From Amyelois transitella (taxonomy: Eukaryota; Arthropoda; Insecta; Lepidoptera; Pyralidae): a stretch of DNA of 64,000 nt. Shown here piece by piece: positions 49,795-59,011 of the stretch. Where the stretch lies: assembly GCF_032362555.1 (NCBI RefSeq), contig NC_083527.1, positions 7,192,001 through 7,256,000 on the forward strand, in the 5' to 3' direction. The notes beneath the pieces were generated by a model. That model was not told the origin of the DNA. It did no database searches and was given only the letters and a program-made list of their open reading frames with translations. The position numbers and the translations under genes are program-made. Positions within the stretch are counted from its first letter, which is position 1, and each line of letters starts with the position of its first letter.

Positions 49795-52700
49795 ATGAGT
49801 TTCTTGATAAGTCTTCGTAATTTTGCAGCTATTCTGTTTTGTTTTATATTTGTGAGAGAGGTAAGGTTTACCATCAATTTTCAAACACATAATCACGTCT
49901 ATATCTCTTACAGGATGGCAGAGCCATTATTCTTGAAAATACTGAAAGGCCACGTTCTGTTTATGATGGAATTGAGATTCAAATAGTGACAGGGTGCTAG
50001 CCCATCGCCTAAAAGAATCCCAAGTTTATAAGCCTATCCCTTTACTGGCTTTGATAATCTGTAATTAATTTAGTGCCGTGTGGTTCCCGGCACCAATACA
50101 AAAAAGAATAGGACCACTCCATCTCTTTCCCATGGATGTCGCAAAAGACGACTAAGGGATAGGCTTACAAACTTGGGATTTTTTTCTAGGCGATGGGCTA
50201 GCAACCTGTCACTATTTGAACCTCAATTCTATCATTAAGCCAAATAGCTGAACGTGGCCATTCAGTCTTTTCAAGACTGTTGCCTCCGTCTACCCCGCAA
50301 GGGATGTAGACGTGATTATATGGTATGTTTTCAAACAGGGCACGAACCAGTTACTCCAAGCGACAGATAAAAATTACTACCTCGTGTCTGAAGCGTACAG
50401 CCTTGCCCAAAAGCTATTCGGCCAGGGACGAGTAAGCTATGGAAGAACTAAGAACCGCTCGTTGATGACTATAGACACATTCGTAGACCTAGTCACCATA
50501 ATGAACGACCAAATGGCTAGAGACTTGAGGAGTGCTGTCATTAAGTATTATAAGATCAAGTATTTTTATGATTTCACGAATTACGTTATAGCTTTGGAAG
50601 AGGTGAGTTTAGTTGCGTGTGTTAATAAAGTATAGTTACCTACAAAACCCATTTAAAAAAAAATACACACACACACAATCACGTCTATATCCCTTGCGGG
50701 GTAGACAGAGCCAACAGTCTTGTAAAGACTGATAGGCCACGTTCAGCTATTTGGCTTTAAGATAGAATTGAGATTCAAATAGTGACAGGTTGCTAGCCCA
50801 TCGCCTAAAATAGGAATCCCAAGTTTATAAGCCTATCCCTTAGTCGCCTTTAACGACATCTGTAGGAAAGAGATGAAGTGGTTCTATTCTTTTTTGTAAT
50901 GGTGCCGGGAACCACTCGGCACAAAAAAAATATCATTTTTTTATTCAATATTAAGGGACATTTCGAACATCACATAGGTATCTTTTGGTTTCATAACATT
51001 GGTTGACGTCAAATACTAAATTTGACGGCCTCTGTGGCGCAGCGGTAGTACGCTTGACTGTGACACCGGAGATCCCAAGTTCGAATTCCGGCCAGGGCAT
51101 AATAAGAAATGATCTTTTTCTGATTGGGTCCTCGATGTTTATCTAAATAAGGATTTATTATAAAATATAGTATCGTTGAGTAAGTATCTCGTAACACAAG
51201 TCTCGAACTCACTTCGAGGCTAACTCAATCTGTGTAATTTGTCCCGTATATATTTATTTATTTAAATTACTTAAAGCCACTTCGTGCAAAAGAAGCGGTA
51301 GCAAACTGCATTGCAGTAGGCATTTTGTTCAAAAACGTCAACTTCACAAAAATCCAAACTTAGAATTAAGAAATGTGTAGGTACTACAGCGTATTCTACA
51401 TTTTCCTCCAAATAAATCAGCATATAACTGGGATCCATGGTAGGAAGAAGCAGACTAAGTATTTTATTAGAAGGATATCCCACAGATGGTGACTGCGGTG
51501 CTGGTGGTTATACCGCCGTGCGGTTCCCAGCACCAATAGAAAAAAGAATAGGACCACTCCATCTCTTTCCCATGGATGTCGTAAAAGGCGACTAAGGGAT
51601 AGGCTAATAAACTTGGGATTCTTCTTTTAGGCGATGGGCTAGCAACCTGTCACTATTTGAATCTCAATTCTATCATTAAGCCTAACAGCTGAACGTGGCC
51701 TATCAGTCTTTTCAAGACCGTTGCATGCATTTGCATGCCATGACTGGTTAAATGCGCGACATGTATAGATATGCTTTGTAACACCTATAATTGTACCGCA
51801 TTTATAGCAAATAAAGTATTTGTATTTGTTGGCTCCGTCTACCCCGCAGGGGATATAGACGTGACTACGTGTATATCCCACAGATGGTGGAAATAACGGA
51901 ACACTGCCTCAAAGATCCAGTGGAACGCCTGAGGGAGATCAGGGACAGCTTCCACGACGTGATCAAGAATTTCCAGGACAGCCGCCACTTCAACTCCGTC
52001 AACAAGTGTCAGAAGGAGCTACCGGATGAAGTGGCGGCTGCGCATTGTATACTTCACCAGGCTGTTTTGTAAGTTTATGTTTAGAAAAGGAAATATACGT
52101 ACTTACCTACATATAGTCACGTCTATATCCCTGGTGGGGTAGAAAGAACAAATAGTCGTGAAAAGACTGCAAGGCCACTTTTAGCTGCATGGCTTCATAA
52201 TGGAATTGAGATTTAAATAGTGACAGGTTGCCAGCCCATCGCTTACAAGAAGAATCCCAAGTTTATTAGCTTGTCCCTCAGTCGTCTTTTACGACATTCA
52301 TTGGAAAGATATGGAGTGGTTCTATTTTTAAATGAAATATGTGGCTCCTCTGGCGGTGAATAGTGTTGGTTGGTCTCAACACTAATGGATGGCAAGTGAA
52401 AGTTGGGTGTGGCAGAAGATGCCGTGGAAATGAGAGCGCTTAGGAGTGTGATAGGTGTAAAATTAAGTGACAGGATAAGAAAAAGCGTGATGTGAATGCT
52501 GAGATGTGAAAGAACATATAACAGGAATAAAAATGGGAATGCTTAGATGGCTTACACATATGGAGAGGTTGAATGAAAGCAGATTGACTGATCATATAAA
52601 CAAGTGGACTGTTAATGAGAACCGTTTAGTAATAAAGACTAGACGAACATACCTTGAGCAAATCTGGGTTCTCGCCTTTGACCTACTTCAGCGCTCACTA

Positions 52701-54354
52701 AGAACCTCTCTATCCTTCAGCGGCTACCTAACCCACGCCCTCTTGAAGATAGTAAAACTAGTCTTTATAAAGGTTATAGTTATTCTATGGATTTTTAAAT
52801 TATCTCACATCACTCTTACATGCAATAAATATACCTATCTAAACGTCATATGCCTTGATATGTTAACTTTTGCAACAGGCGCGGAAAGATAACCACCTAG
52901 CTGTCACAGCAGAAGCTACATACATACATATGGTCACGTCTATATCCCTTGCGGGGTAGACAGAGCCAACAGTCTTGACTGAATGGCCACGTTCAGCTTT
53001 TTGACTTAATGTTAGAATTGAGATTCAAATAGTGACTGGTTGCTAGCCCATCGCCTTAAAAAGAATCCCATGTTTGTAAGCCTATCCCTTAAGGTCACGT
53101 CTTTATCCCTTGCGGGGTTGACAGAGCCAACAGTTTTGAAAAGACTGAATGGCCACGTTCAGCTATTTCACTTAATGATATAATTGAGATTCAAATGGTG
53201 ACAGGTTGCTAGCCCATCGCCTTAAAAAGAATCCCAAGTTTGGAAGCCTATCACATACATACATAAGGTCACGTCTATATCCCTTGCGGGGTAGACAGAG
53301 CCAACAGTCTCGAAAAGACTGAATGGCCACGTTCAGCTATTTGGCTTAATGATAGAATTGAGATTCAAATAGTGACAGGTTGCTAGCCCATCGCCTAAAA
53401 AGAATCCCAAGTTTGTAAGCCTATCCCTTAGTCAGAAGAAGCTCATGATTTAAAAGTCCATCGATAGATTCCCCGTTTACCTTCCAGGTTCAACGAAACC
53501 ATGCAAGACAGCCTCGTTCCAATCGTCACGATCAAGACCAGGCAGCATGCCCAAGACATAAACACCACTCTTTTCGGAGTACAGAATTGCCTGAGCGATT
53601 TCGTTCCCAAGATATTTGACCAGCTTTTATTAGACTCTTATACTAGTAAATGCGAATTCTTGAGGGTCATCAATGCGTCTGTCTTCGATCTGATTAAGGA
53701 TAAATGGAACAATGATACCAATTTCCCAAAAAAATGGGGACCGCTGGTGAATATTTTGAAGGAGAAGTGAGTATTTAAGCAGACTTAATGTACCTAAGTA
53801 CTAGGTTTTTTTTAATCTTTATGTAGGCAGAGCATAGCTCCTGTATCAATTTCTAGAAATTAGTATACCTACCTAAATCTATCTTACGTTACTTCTGAAG
53901 GTTTTGTCTGTCTGTACCAAATATAATCGATTTTTTTTTGTACCTAATGACTTTATTGCACAGAAATTTACACAGTTCCAAGATATAGTACATAGATATA
54001 AAAGAAATCAATCACTTGCAATGGCGGAGTTATCCCATGAAGGGATCTCTTCCAGTCAACCGGCACCTGTGTGCCGTTGTGTGTGTGTATTTTGTTTGTA
54101 AACTAAATGAAGTCTATAACTACTGAATCAATTTGCTTAATAATCTAGTTCCTTTACTGCAGTAATTTAGTTTACAAACAAAATACAATCTCTATTCTTC
54201 TTTTATTCTCTTCTAATAATTATAAAGGTTTTCAAACCTAGTTGTTCATTTTTGCAGGACGTATAATGCGAAGAAAAAACTTCAAGATCCACTGTTCTTA
54301 ACTTTATTTGCGGCAAATCTCTCCTCCGAAGAAATTCTCAAAACTTTATACTAA
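49795..54354 (+). CDS. Unrecognised secreted protein, five exons, 296 aa
   Basis: I do not recognise this family. Coding exons: 49795-49860, 50339-50602, 51884-52068, 53488-53766 and 54258-54354. All introns are GT/AG (phases 0, 0, 2, 2) and the joined frame stays open to a TAA. Exon 1 encodes a hydrophobic leader, MSFLISLRNFAAILFCFIFV, which looks like a signal peptide. The rest appears soluble and mostly helical, with about five cysteines, each in a different local context (EHCL, NKCQ, AHCI, QNCL, SKCE). There are several N-glycosylation sequons (NRS, NET, NTT, NAS, NDT, NLS). Repeat insertions lie in every large intron, two of them close to acceptor sites. A plausible role is as an extracellular or haemolymph protein, but nothing in the sequence identifies its activity. 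The exon model is strong because all four junctions restore one frame. Confidence 0.85.
49887..50330. mobile_element. B copies in intron 1 of the secreted-protein gene
   Basis: 49887-50047 is a partial minus copy. 50072-50325 is a full + copy (GTGCCGTGTGGTTCCCGGC to ATGTAGACGTGATTATATG) that stops about 10 bases before the exon 2 acceptor. Confidence 0.86.
50668..51375. mobile_element. B (-), E pieces and A SINE (+) in intron 2 of the secreted gene
   Basis: 50668-50925 is a full minus B copy. 51024-51255 is a family A SINE inserted into family E sequence, whose two parts lie at about 50930-51012 and 51262-51375. Confidence 0.8.
51508..51868 (+). mobile_element. Family B element with a nested ~115-bp insertion, intron 2
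   Basis: The head is CCGTGCGGTTCCCAGCACC. Within the GACCGTTGGCTCCG block, 51724-51835 is foreign sequence ending AATAAAGTATTTGTATTTG, which looks like a LINE 3' end. A 17-bp sequence is duplicated outside the element (51475-51491 and 51873-51889). Confidence 0.83.
52100..52340 (-). mobile_element. Family B element, diverged, intron 3 of the secreted gene
   Basis: CATATAGTCACGTCTATATC to GATATGGAGTGGTTCTATTT; the GTGCCG head is lost. Confidence 0.78.
52400..52680 (+). mobile_element. Family C LINE ORF fragment
   Basis: Encodes GMLRWLTHMERLNESRLTDH and TRRTYLEQIW, upstream of the part seen in most C copies, so this copy extends further 5'. Confidence 0.72.
52915..53440 (-). repeat. Three head-to-tail partial B copies
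   Basis: Units at about 52917-53090, 53092-53250 and 53253-53440 each begin at GGTCACGTCT and each break off inside the CCTATCCCTTAG block. All lack the GTGCCG head. Confidence 0.85.
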
Positions 54355-54518
54355 GTAATACAAGTCCTATAAGTAATTGAGAAAATGCATTTTTTGGATT
54401 TGTCAATTATAGCGAAACTAGCATGTGAAGAGGTAACAAAGAAACTTACTTTCACATTTATAATATTAGTTGGAATCTTGTATGTAATTATGATTTATAA
54501 TTAAATAATTAAATGTAA

Positions 54519-54524
54519 AATAAA
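54519..54524 (+). terminator. Probable poly(A) signal of the secreted-protein gene
   Basis: AATAAA lies 165 bases after the TAA of the secreted-protein gene and just before a family C LINE fragment. No competing signal was seen closer to the stop. Confidence 0.55.
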
Positions 54525-54554
54525 ATTGCGTGCCTGCATAAATTATTTTATTGC

Positions 54555-54702
54555 GAAACCGCCGAGCTTGCATGAAGAGAGTTATGAATGTGGATGAAGC
54601 AAAGGAAGTATGCAGGGATCGTGGCAAGTGGAAAGAGGTAGTCTCTGCCTACCCCTCCGGGAAAGAGGCGTGAGTTTATGTATGTATGTATGTATGTATA
54701 AA
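54555..54702 (+). mobile_element. Family C LINE 3' end between the secreted gene and Arp8
   Basis: GCTTGCATGAAGAGAGTTAT to GAGGCGTGAGTTTATG, followed by an ATGTATGTATGTATG tail. It occupies most of the short intergenic space. Confidence 0.84.
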
Positions 54703-54947
54703 TTATTTTCTTTGCGCTATAACCTGCTATTCAAAATAAGATGTCAGTGTGTGTCAATACTGCTGGCTGTCAATGTCAAAACTAATTTATTGTGGAGGTT
54801 AGATTTTTGTAATAAAATAAAAATAAACAAAATAAATTGTAGTGCAAAGAAAAGGCAAAAGAGAAAATTCTGCATCTGTGTTTATAAAATTAACTGTAAA
54901 GAACCATATAGCTGTTACATCTTTAACAAGAATAAAAAGCAATTAAA

Positions 54948-56639
54948 ATGAGTTTGCCGGCGTACGATCCAGGTCCGGAGCATTTCCAGCAGTTCCCGTC
55001 CAACAGGATCATCGTTATCCATCCTGGTTCCTTTTATGTGCGCATAGGAAGAGCTTCAGACCTCTTACCGGTGAAACAATTGCACTGCATAGCTCGAAAA
55101 CGTGGCCCAGGCGGTAAAATATACAGGGATCCTTTCGTTCCGCCCAGCGTACCGAAAACTAAAGATTTGATCGAGGAATTGGAAGAATGCAGGCTTCAGA
55201 TATCTCATACGCTACAGACGTGTGTTCAGTCCAACGGCGCGCGTAGATATGCGACTCCACCACAGCAAATAGCCGCATTTAACCGGAGATCTTTACCTGA
55301 AATTGTTAATGATGGCGAACCATGGCCCCAAGTGCAATGTGACATCATTATAGGGGACCTAGTCCTAGATATTGACCCGGAATTACCTTACAACATACAT
55401 TTTCCTTACAAACGGGGGGATTTCAATCTACATTCTGAAGTTGGGGGCTCAATATCGTCAGTACTAAATGATTTATATACTATATGGAGTTCTATTATTG
55501 AGTATAAGTTAGGAATACCCTTAATAGAGTTAATTAAGTATAGATGTGTGTTATTAATCCCTGATATTTATTCAAGAACTCATCTGAAATATTTAATGTC
55601 TCTATTATTAAAGGATCTAGGATTCGGCCATTGCTTTCTAGTACAAGAAAGTGTCGGAGCAACTTTTGGAGCAGGGATTGGATCAGCGTGTGTTGTAGAC
55701 ATCGGGGATCAAAAAACTGCTATTTCATGTGTCGAAGACGGAATATCTCATAAAACCACGAGGTTGCGGATGGACTACGGTGCAGGTGATGTCTGTCAGG
55801 CTCTGTCCTGGATGCTTCATAAAAGCGCGTTTCCGTACAAAACCTGGAATGAGAATATACCAAGAGATGTAATGTTAATGCGTAATTTGTATGAAAATTT
55901 TTGTCACATCAACCTAGATGTCTGCGGACCACACGAAAAGACATTCCTTGTTGATCACCCAGGCGATATAGTTAACAAATATACGTTACAAGTTGGTGAT
56001 GAATGCGTTATATCCCCATTATCACTATTCCACACGGACTTACTAAAGATAACCGGTGCAAAAATGACAAAGATACAGAACCGGCAGCCCAGTGACCCGG
56101 AAGATCCATTTGATGCTGAATTCTTGAGAGAAACTGGACGAAAGCGGGAGACGGCTGATCCAGCTGTGAATGAAAGTCAGCAGCTTGAAGCCGCAAACGA
56201 ATCTCAACCTACAGCTAACCAAGACGAAGACATTGTTGTTGATGCATTAGAAGGAGTTCCCGGAGATATTGTTTCATTAGCTCCCGGTCAAGTCTTGGCT
56301 TTAGACGCCGCAATACTGCAAAGCATTGACCGATGTACAAGCGAAGAGTTGAAACGAAAGATGTACAGCAATATTCTTATTGTTGGTGGAGGAGTTAAAG
56401 TGCACGGTTTATATTTGTGGTTGCAGAATCGGTTGGCACTTCAAATTCCGTACGCTTATAAGACTGAACAGTTGGAGATTGTCACGTCTCCGAAGGATAT
56501 TGATCCGGCCAGTACAGTGTGGAAAGGGGCTGCTGTCATGTCCTGCTTGGAGTCGGCTGTTGAGCTGTGGATAAACCAGCGAGAATGGAATAAGTTTGGA
56601 TTGAGGATTTTAAGAGAAAGAGCTCCTTTTATTTGGTGA
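54948..56639 (+). CDS. Arp8: Actin-related protein 8 (Arp8), INO80 complex subunit, intronless
   Basis: Arp8 is a nuclear actin-related protein of the INO80 chromatin remodeller; with Arp4 and actin it binds the HSA region of Ino80 and contacts DNA. The reading frame is uninterrupted for 563 aa (human Actr8 is 624 aa). The N-terminus has IIVIHPGSFYVRIGRASDLL (21-40), the Arp8 version of the first actin phosphate loop. The actin-fold core has CVLLIPDIYSRTHLKYL (200-216) and VQESVGATFGAG (232-243), then VDIGDQKTAISCVEDG (250-265). An acidic, probably disordered insert spans about 382-435 (DPEDPFDAEFL to DEDIVVDAL). The C-terminal nucleotide-pocket region reads ILIVGGGVKVHG (476-487), then STVWKGAAVMSCLES (522-536). 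The start has a good context (AAAATGA). No introns were seen, and the gene lies under 450 bp from the preceding gene's poly(A) signal. The + orientation matches Vps28 and the secreted gene. Confidence 0.95.
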   Translation: MSLPAYDPGPEHFQQFPSNRIIVIHPGSFYVRIGRASDLLPVKQLHCIARKRGPGGKIYRDPFVPPSVPKTKDLIEELEECRLQISHTLQTCVQSNGARRYATPPQQIAAFNRRSLPEIVNDGEPWPQVQCDIIIGDLVLDIDPELPYNIHFPYKRGDFNLHSEVGGSISSVLNDLYTIWSSIIEYKLGIPLIELIKYRCVLLIPDIYSRTHLKYLMSLLLKDLGFGHCFLVQESVGATFGAGIGSACVVDIGDQKTAISCVEDGISHKTTRLRMDYGAGDVCQALSWMLHKSAFPYKTWNENIPRDVMLMRNLYENFCHINLDVCGPHEKTFLVDHPGDIVNKYTLQVGDECVISPLSLFHTDLLKITGAKMTKIQNRQPSDPEDPFDAEFLRETGRKRETADPAVNESQQLEAANESQPTANQDEDIVVDALEGVPGDIVSLAPGQVLALDAAILQSIDRCTSEELKRKMYSNILIVGGGVKVHGLYLWLQNRLALQIPYAYKTEQLEIVTSPKDIDPASTVWKGAAVMSCLESAVELWINQREWNKFGLRILRERAPFIW

Positions 56640-56647
56640 TAGTAAAT

Positions 56648-56902
56648 ACCATGATCGTGGTCGAATCAGTAAGGTGCCCGGTTAAAATGCGTGATGTGCA
56701 CAAAAAGGCACAGGTTCAAACCCCACTAAGACCATGTACCAATGACTATTTTAGAAATTAAGTACATAAGTTTGAAAATTAATTAGTGGTCTTAAAGTGA
56801 GGAAAAACATCGTGAGGAAACCTGCACATTCGACTTCCATGGGAACGAGATGGAGTGGTCCTATTCTTTTTTATTTTATTTGTGCCGGGAACCACACGGC
56901 TT
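56648..56902. mobile_element. F SINE (+) and B head fragment (-) in the Arp8 3' region
   Basis: The F copy keeps its tRNA-like head (GTGGTCGAATCAGTAAGG, then GGTTCAAACCCC) and begins about 10 bases after the Arp8 stop. The B fragment runs CTTCCATGGGAACGAGATGG to CCACACGGC. Confidence 0.75.
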
Positions 56903-57045
56903 TCAAGTAGTTTACTAGTAGTAGGGTAAGTAAGTTGTTTAACATTCCCTTAGCTTAAAACCAACTTCATGATGAAAAGCTATTGGGAACGTGCATTGTC
57001 AAACACGTACGTACGTTGTCAAAGACATTTCTATGTGTAAATATT

Positions 57046-57051
57046 AATAAA
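57046..57051 (+). terminator. Possible Arp8 poly(A) signal
   Basis: AATAAA lies about 410 bases after the Arp8 stop. If this is the signal used, the 3'UTR contains a family F SINE starting about 10 bases after the stop and a family B fragment at 56838-56902. Confidence 0.4.
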
Positions 57052-58800
57052 TACTAAGTCATTATAAATTTAATATTCCCTGTTTTATTTATGATCCCTC
57101 TGACATGCGAAAGTTACTCTGTCAATTATTTAAAACTCAATAATGTACAATAAATATTTTATTATGATGAATTTTGAAAATATATATAAAATTTTTATCG
57201 AGATAAATGTTTGTATAGACAACACGAGGATCAATTCGCGAGAAAGAACTATATTTTTTGTGATGTCAGCTGTGCGGCTCTTGTGGATGCCAAAGGAGAC
57301 TTAAACATAGACATAAAAAATACAGACAAGATAAACCTCTCATTTCTACAATGAGGTGGTCCTAAAATAAAAGAAGCTGATGTTAAGAAAATAAATTTTA
57401 TTAAAAAAGATACAAAATAAAAAATGGCAATAAAATACTATAAAAATTGTTCTAAAAATACAACATTTGGCTATCATAATATTAATAGCTTCATTATGGT
57501 AACTTATGGTCTAAGAATACTTTATTCATATTATGTTGAGATTCTTAATTACAGCACATCATTAGACATTTATAATAACCCATCTTTTGCAGTCGGGTAA
57601 AAGGCCACAGACATAAGTCTAGCTAGATAACACCAGTTCAAGCATAAAATACATATGTATAAAATGTAAGCGTGTCAAGTTTTTTGTTTGTAAATACTTT
57701 AATGCAAACATAACAGAGTTACAAAAAACATAGTATGAAGTTTTTTTCTAATTACTATCAAAACAACAGGAGGAAAAAGAAAAAAAATATTTTTACCAAT
57801 TAAGTCGTTACAATTCTGATGAAATATTTGGACCAAATATTTTTAGTTAATTTTATAGGAACCTACAAAGATCTACGTACGAGAACAATAAAAAATTTAA
57901 AGTTATTCAGAAATCTAATCAGGATGTAGGTAATTCTGTGAATTCTGATTATAATTTAATCCAATAAATCATTTCTTTCAATACTCCATATAGTTGCAGC
58001 GTGATGTTATATAGCCTAAAGCCTTTATCGATAAATGGTCTATTCAACACAAAAATAATTTTTCAATTCGAACCAGTAGTTCCTAAAATTAGCTCGTTCA
58101 AACAAACTGTTTGTGTGTGTTCAGCTTTATAATATTAGTATAGATTGACATCTGACTATTCATTTGTTTGCTATTTAAAGGTTGACTGGAAGAGAATGCT
58201 ATAAGCATTAAGTTCGCCAATTGTTAAAGCTCAAAAAATTTTTTAATAAATAAATGAAACAGTTTTGGAAATGCGGTGTCTAGCTATATTTATGTCTGTT
58301 TTTTAAAGTTGTAACGGCCTTGAGACATGAACTTGGAATTATTTTTCTTATAGCTAATTAAAAGTATAATTATAATTATGAGTAAAGTTAAAGTTAACAT
58401 AAATTAAGTATCAAAATGCAGTCTTATTTATTACCTACCTTCTACAGGTTGAGTTTACATTGAAATTGTGCAGAACTTGAAATATTGTGAAGTTATTGCT
58501 TTTGTACATTAAAATACACAATAAAATGTTTTACCAGTAAAAAGTGCGAAATTTTATTTGCATAAACACTTTGTTAAATAGTAATCACAAAATAAATAGA
58601 TTTGGATATATTTTTATCCGTATTGTAAAGATGTTAGGAGTACCCGTAATCGTCGAATATGCATGAAAAGAGTAATGTGTTTGGAGGAAGCGGTAGAGGT
58701 CTGTAAGAATCGTAGCAGGTGGATTTACATAGTCTCTGCCTACCCCAATGTGAAACAGGCGTGATGGTAAGTATGTACCTATATATTATAAAGAACGAAC
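57052..58800. other. Gene-free AT-rich stretch with D2 and C fragments
   Basis: 57985-58146 is a partial D2 Helitron. 58628-58780 is a diverged C end (GTCTCTGCCTACCCC, GAAACAGGCGTGATGG) in + orientation. A TTTATT at 58553 could be the XKR poly(A) signal read on the minus strand, but this is weak. Confidence 0.5.
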
Positions 58801-59011
58801 TCCTAAAATCACAAGACAGTATTTCAGTTAAAACTCTTGTCAAGTTGTCAACTTGTCAAGTTCAAAATAGTTTTGATGTTTTGTATGTATATTTTTTTTA
58901 ACATTTCAATGTTTGTTGTAAGTAGGTAGATATGTTTTACAATAATTTTGTTCACATACAATTTCTAACTCTAAATCATCCTCCAGAGGGCGCCACGAGT
59001 CTTACACCAAA

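Noticed and set aside
50312..50338. Upstream ATG (MIIWYVFKQ) as the start of a separate gene at exon 2
   Set aside because: The codons before 50339 come from the B element tail and a splice acceptor; exon 1 at 49795 supplies a leader in frame.
52915..53440. Regular repeats considered as a CRISPR array
   Set aside because: Units are truncated eukaryotic B elements with no short-repeat and unique-spacer pattern.
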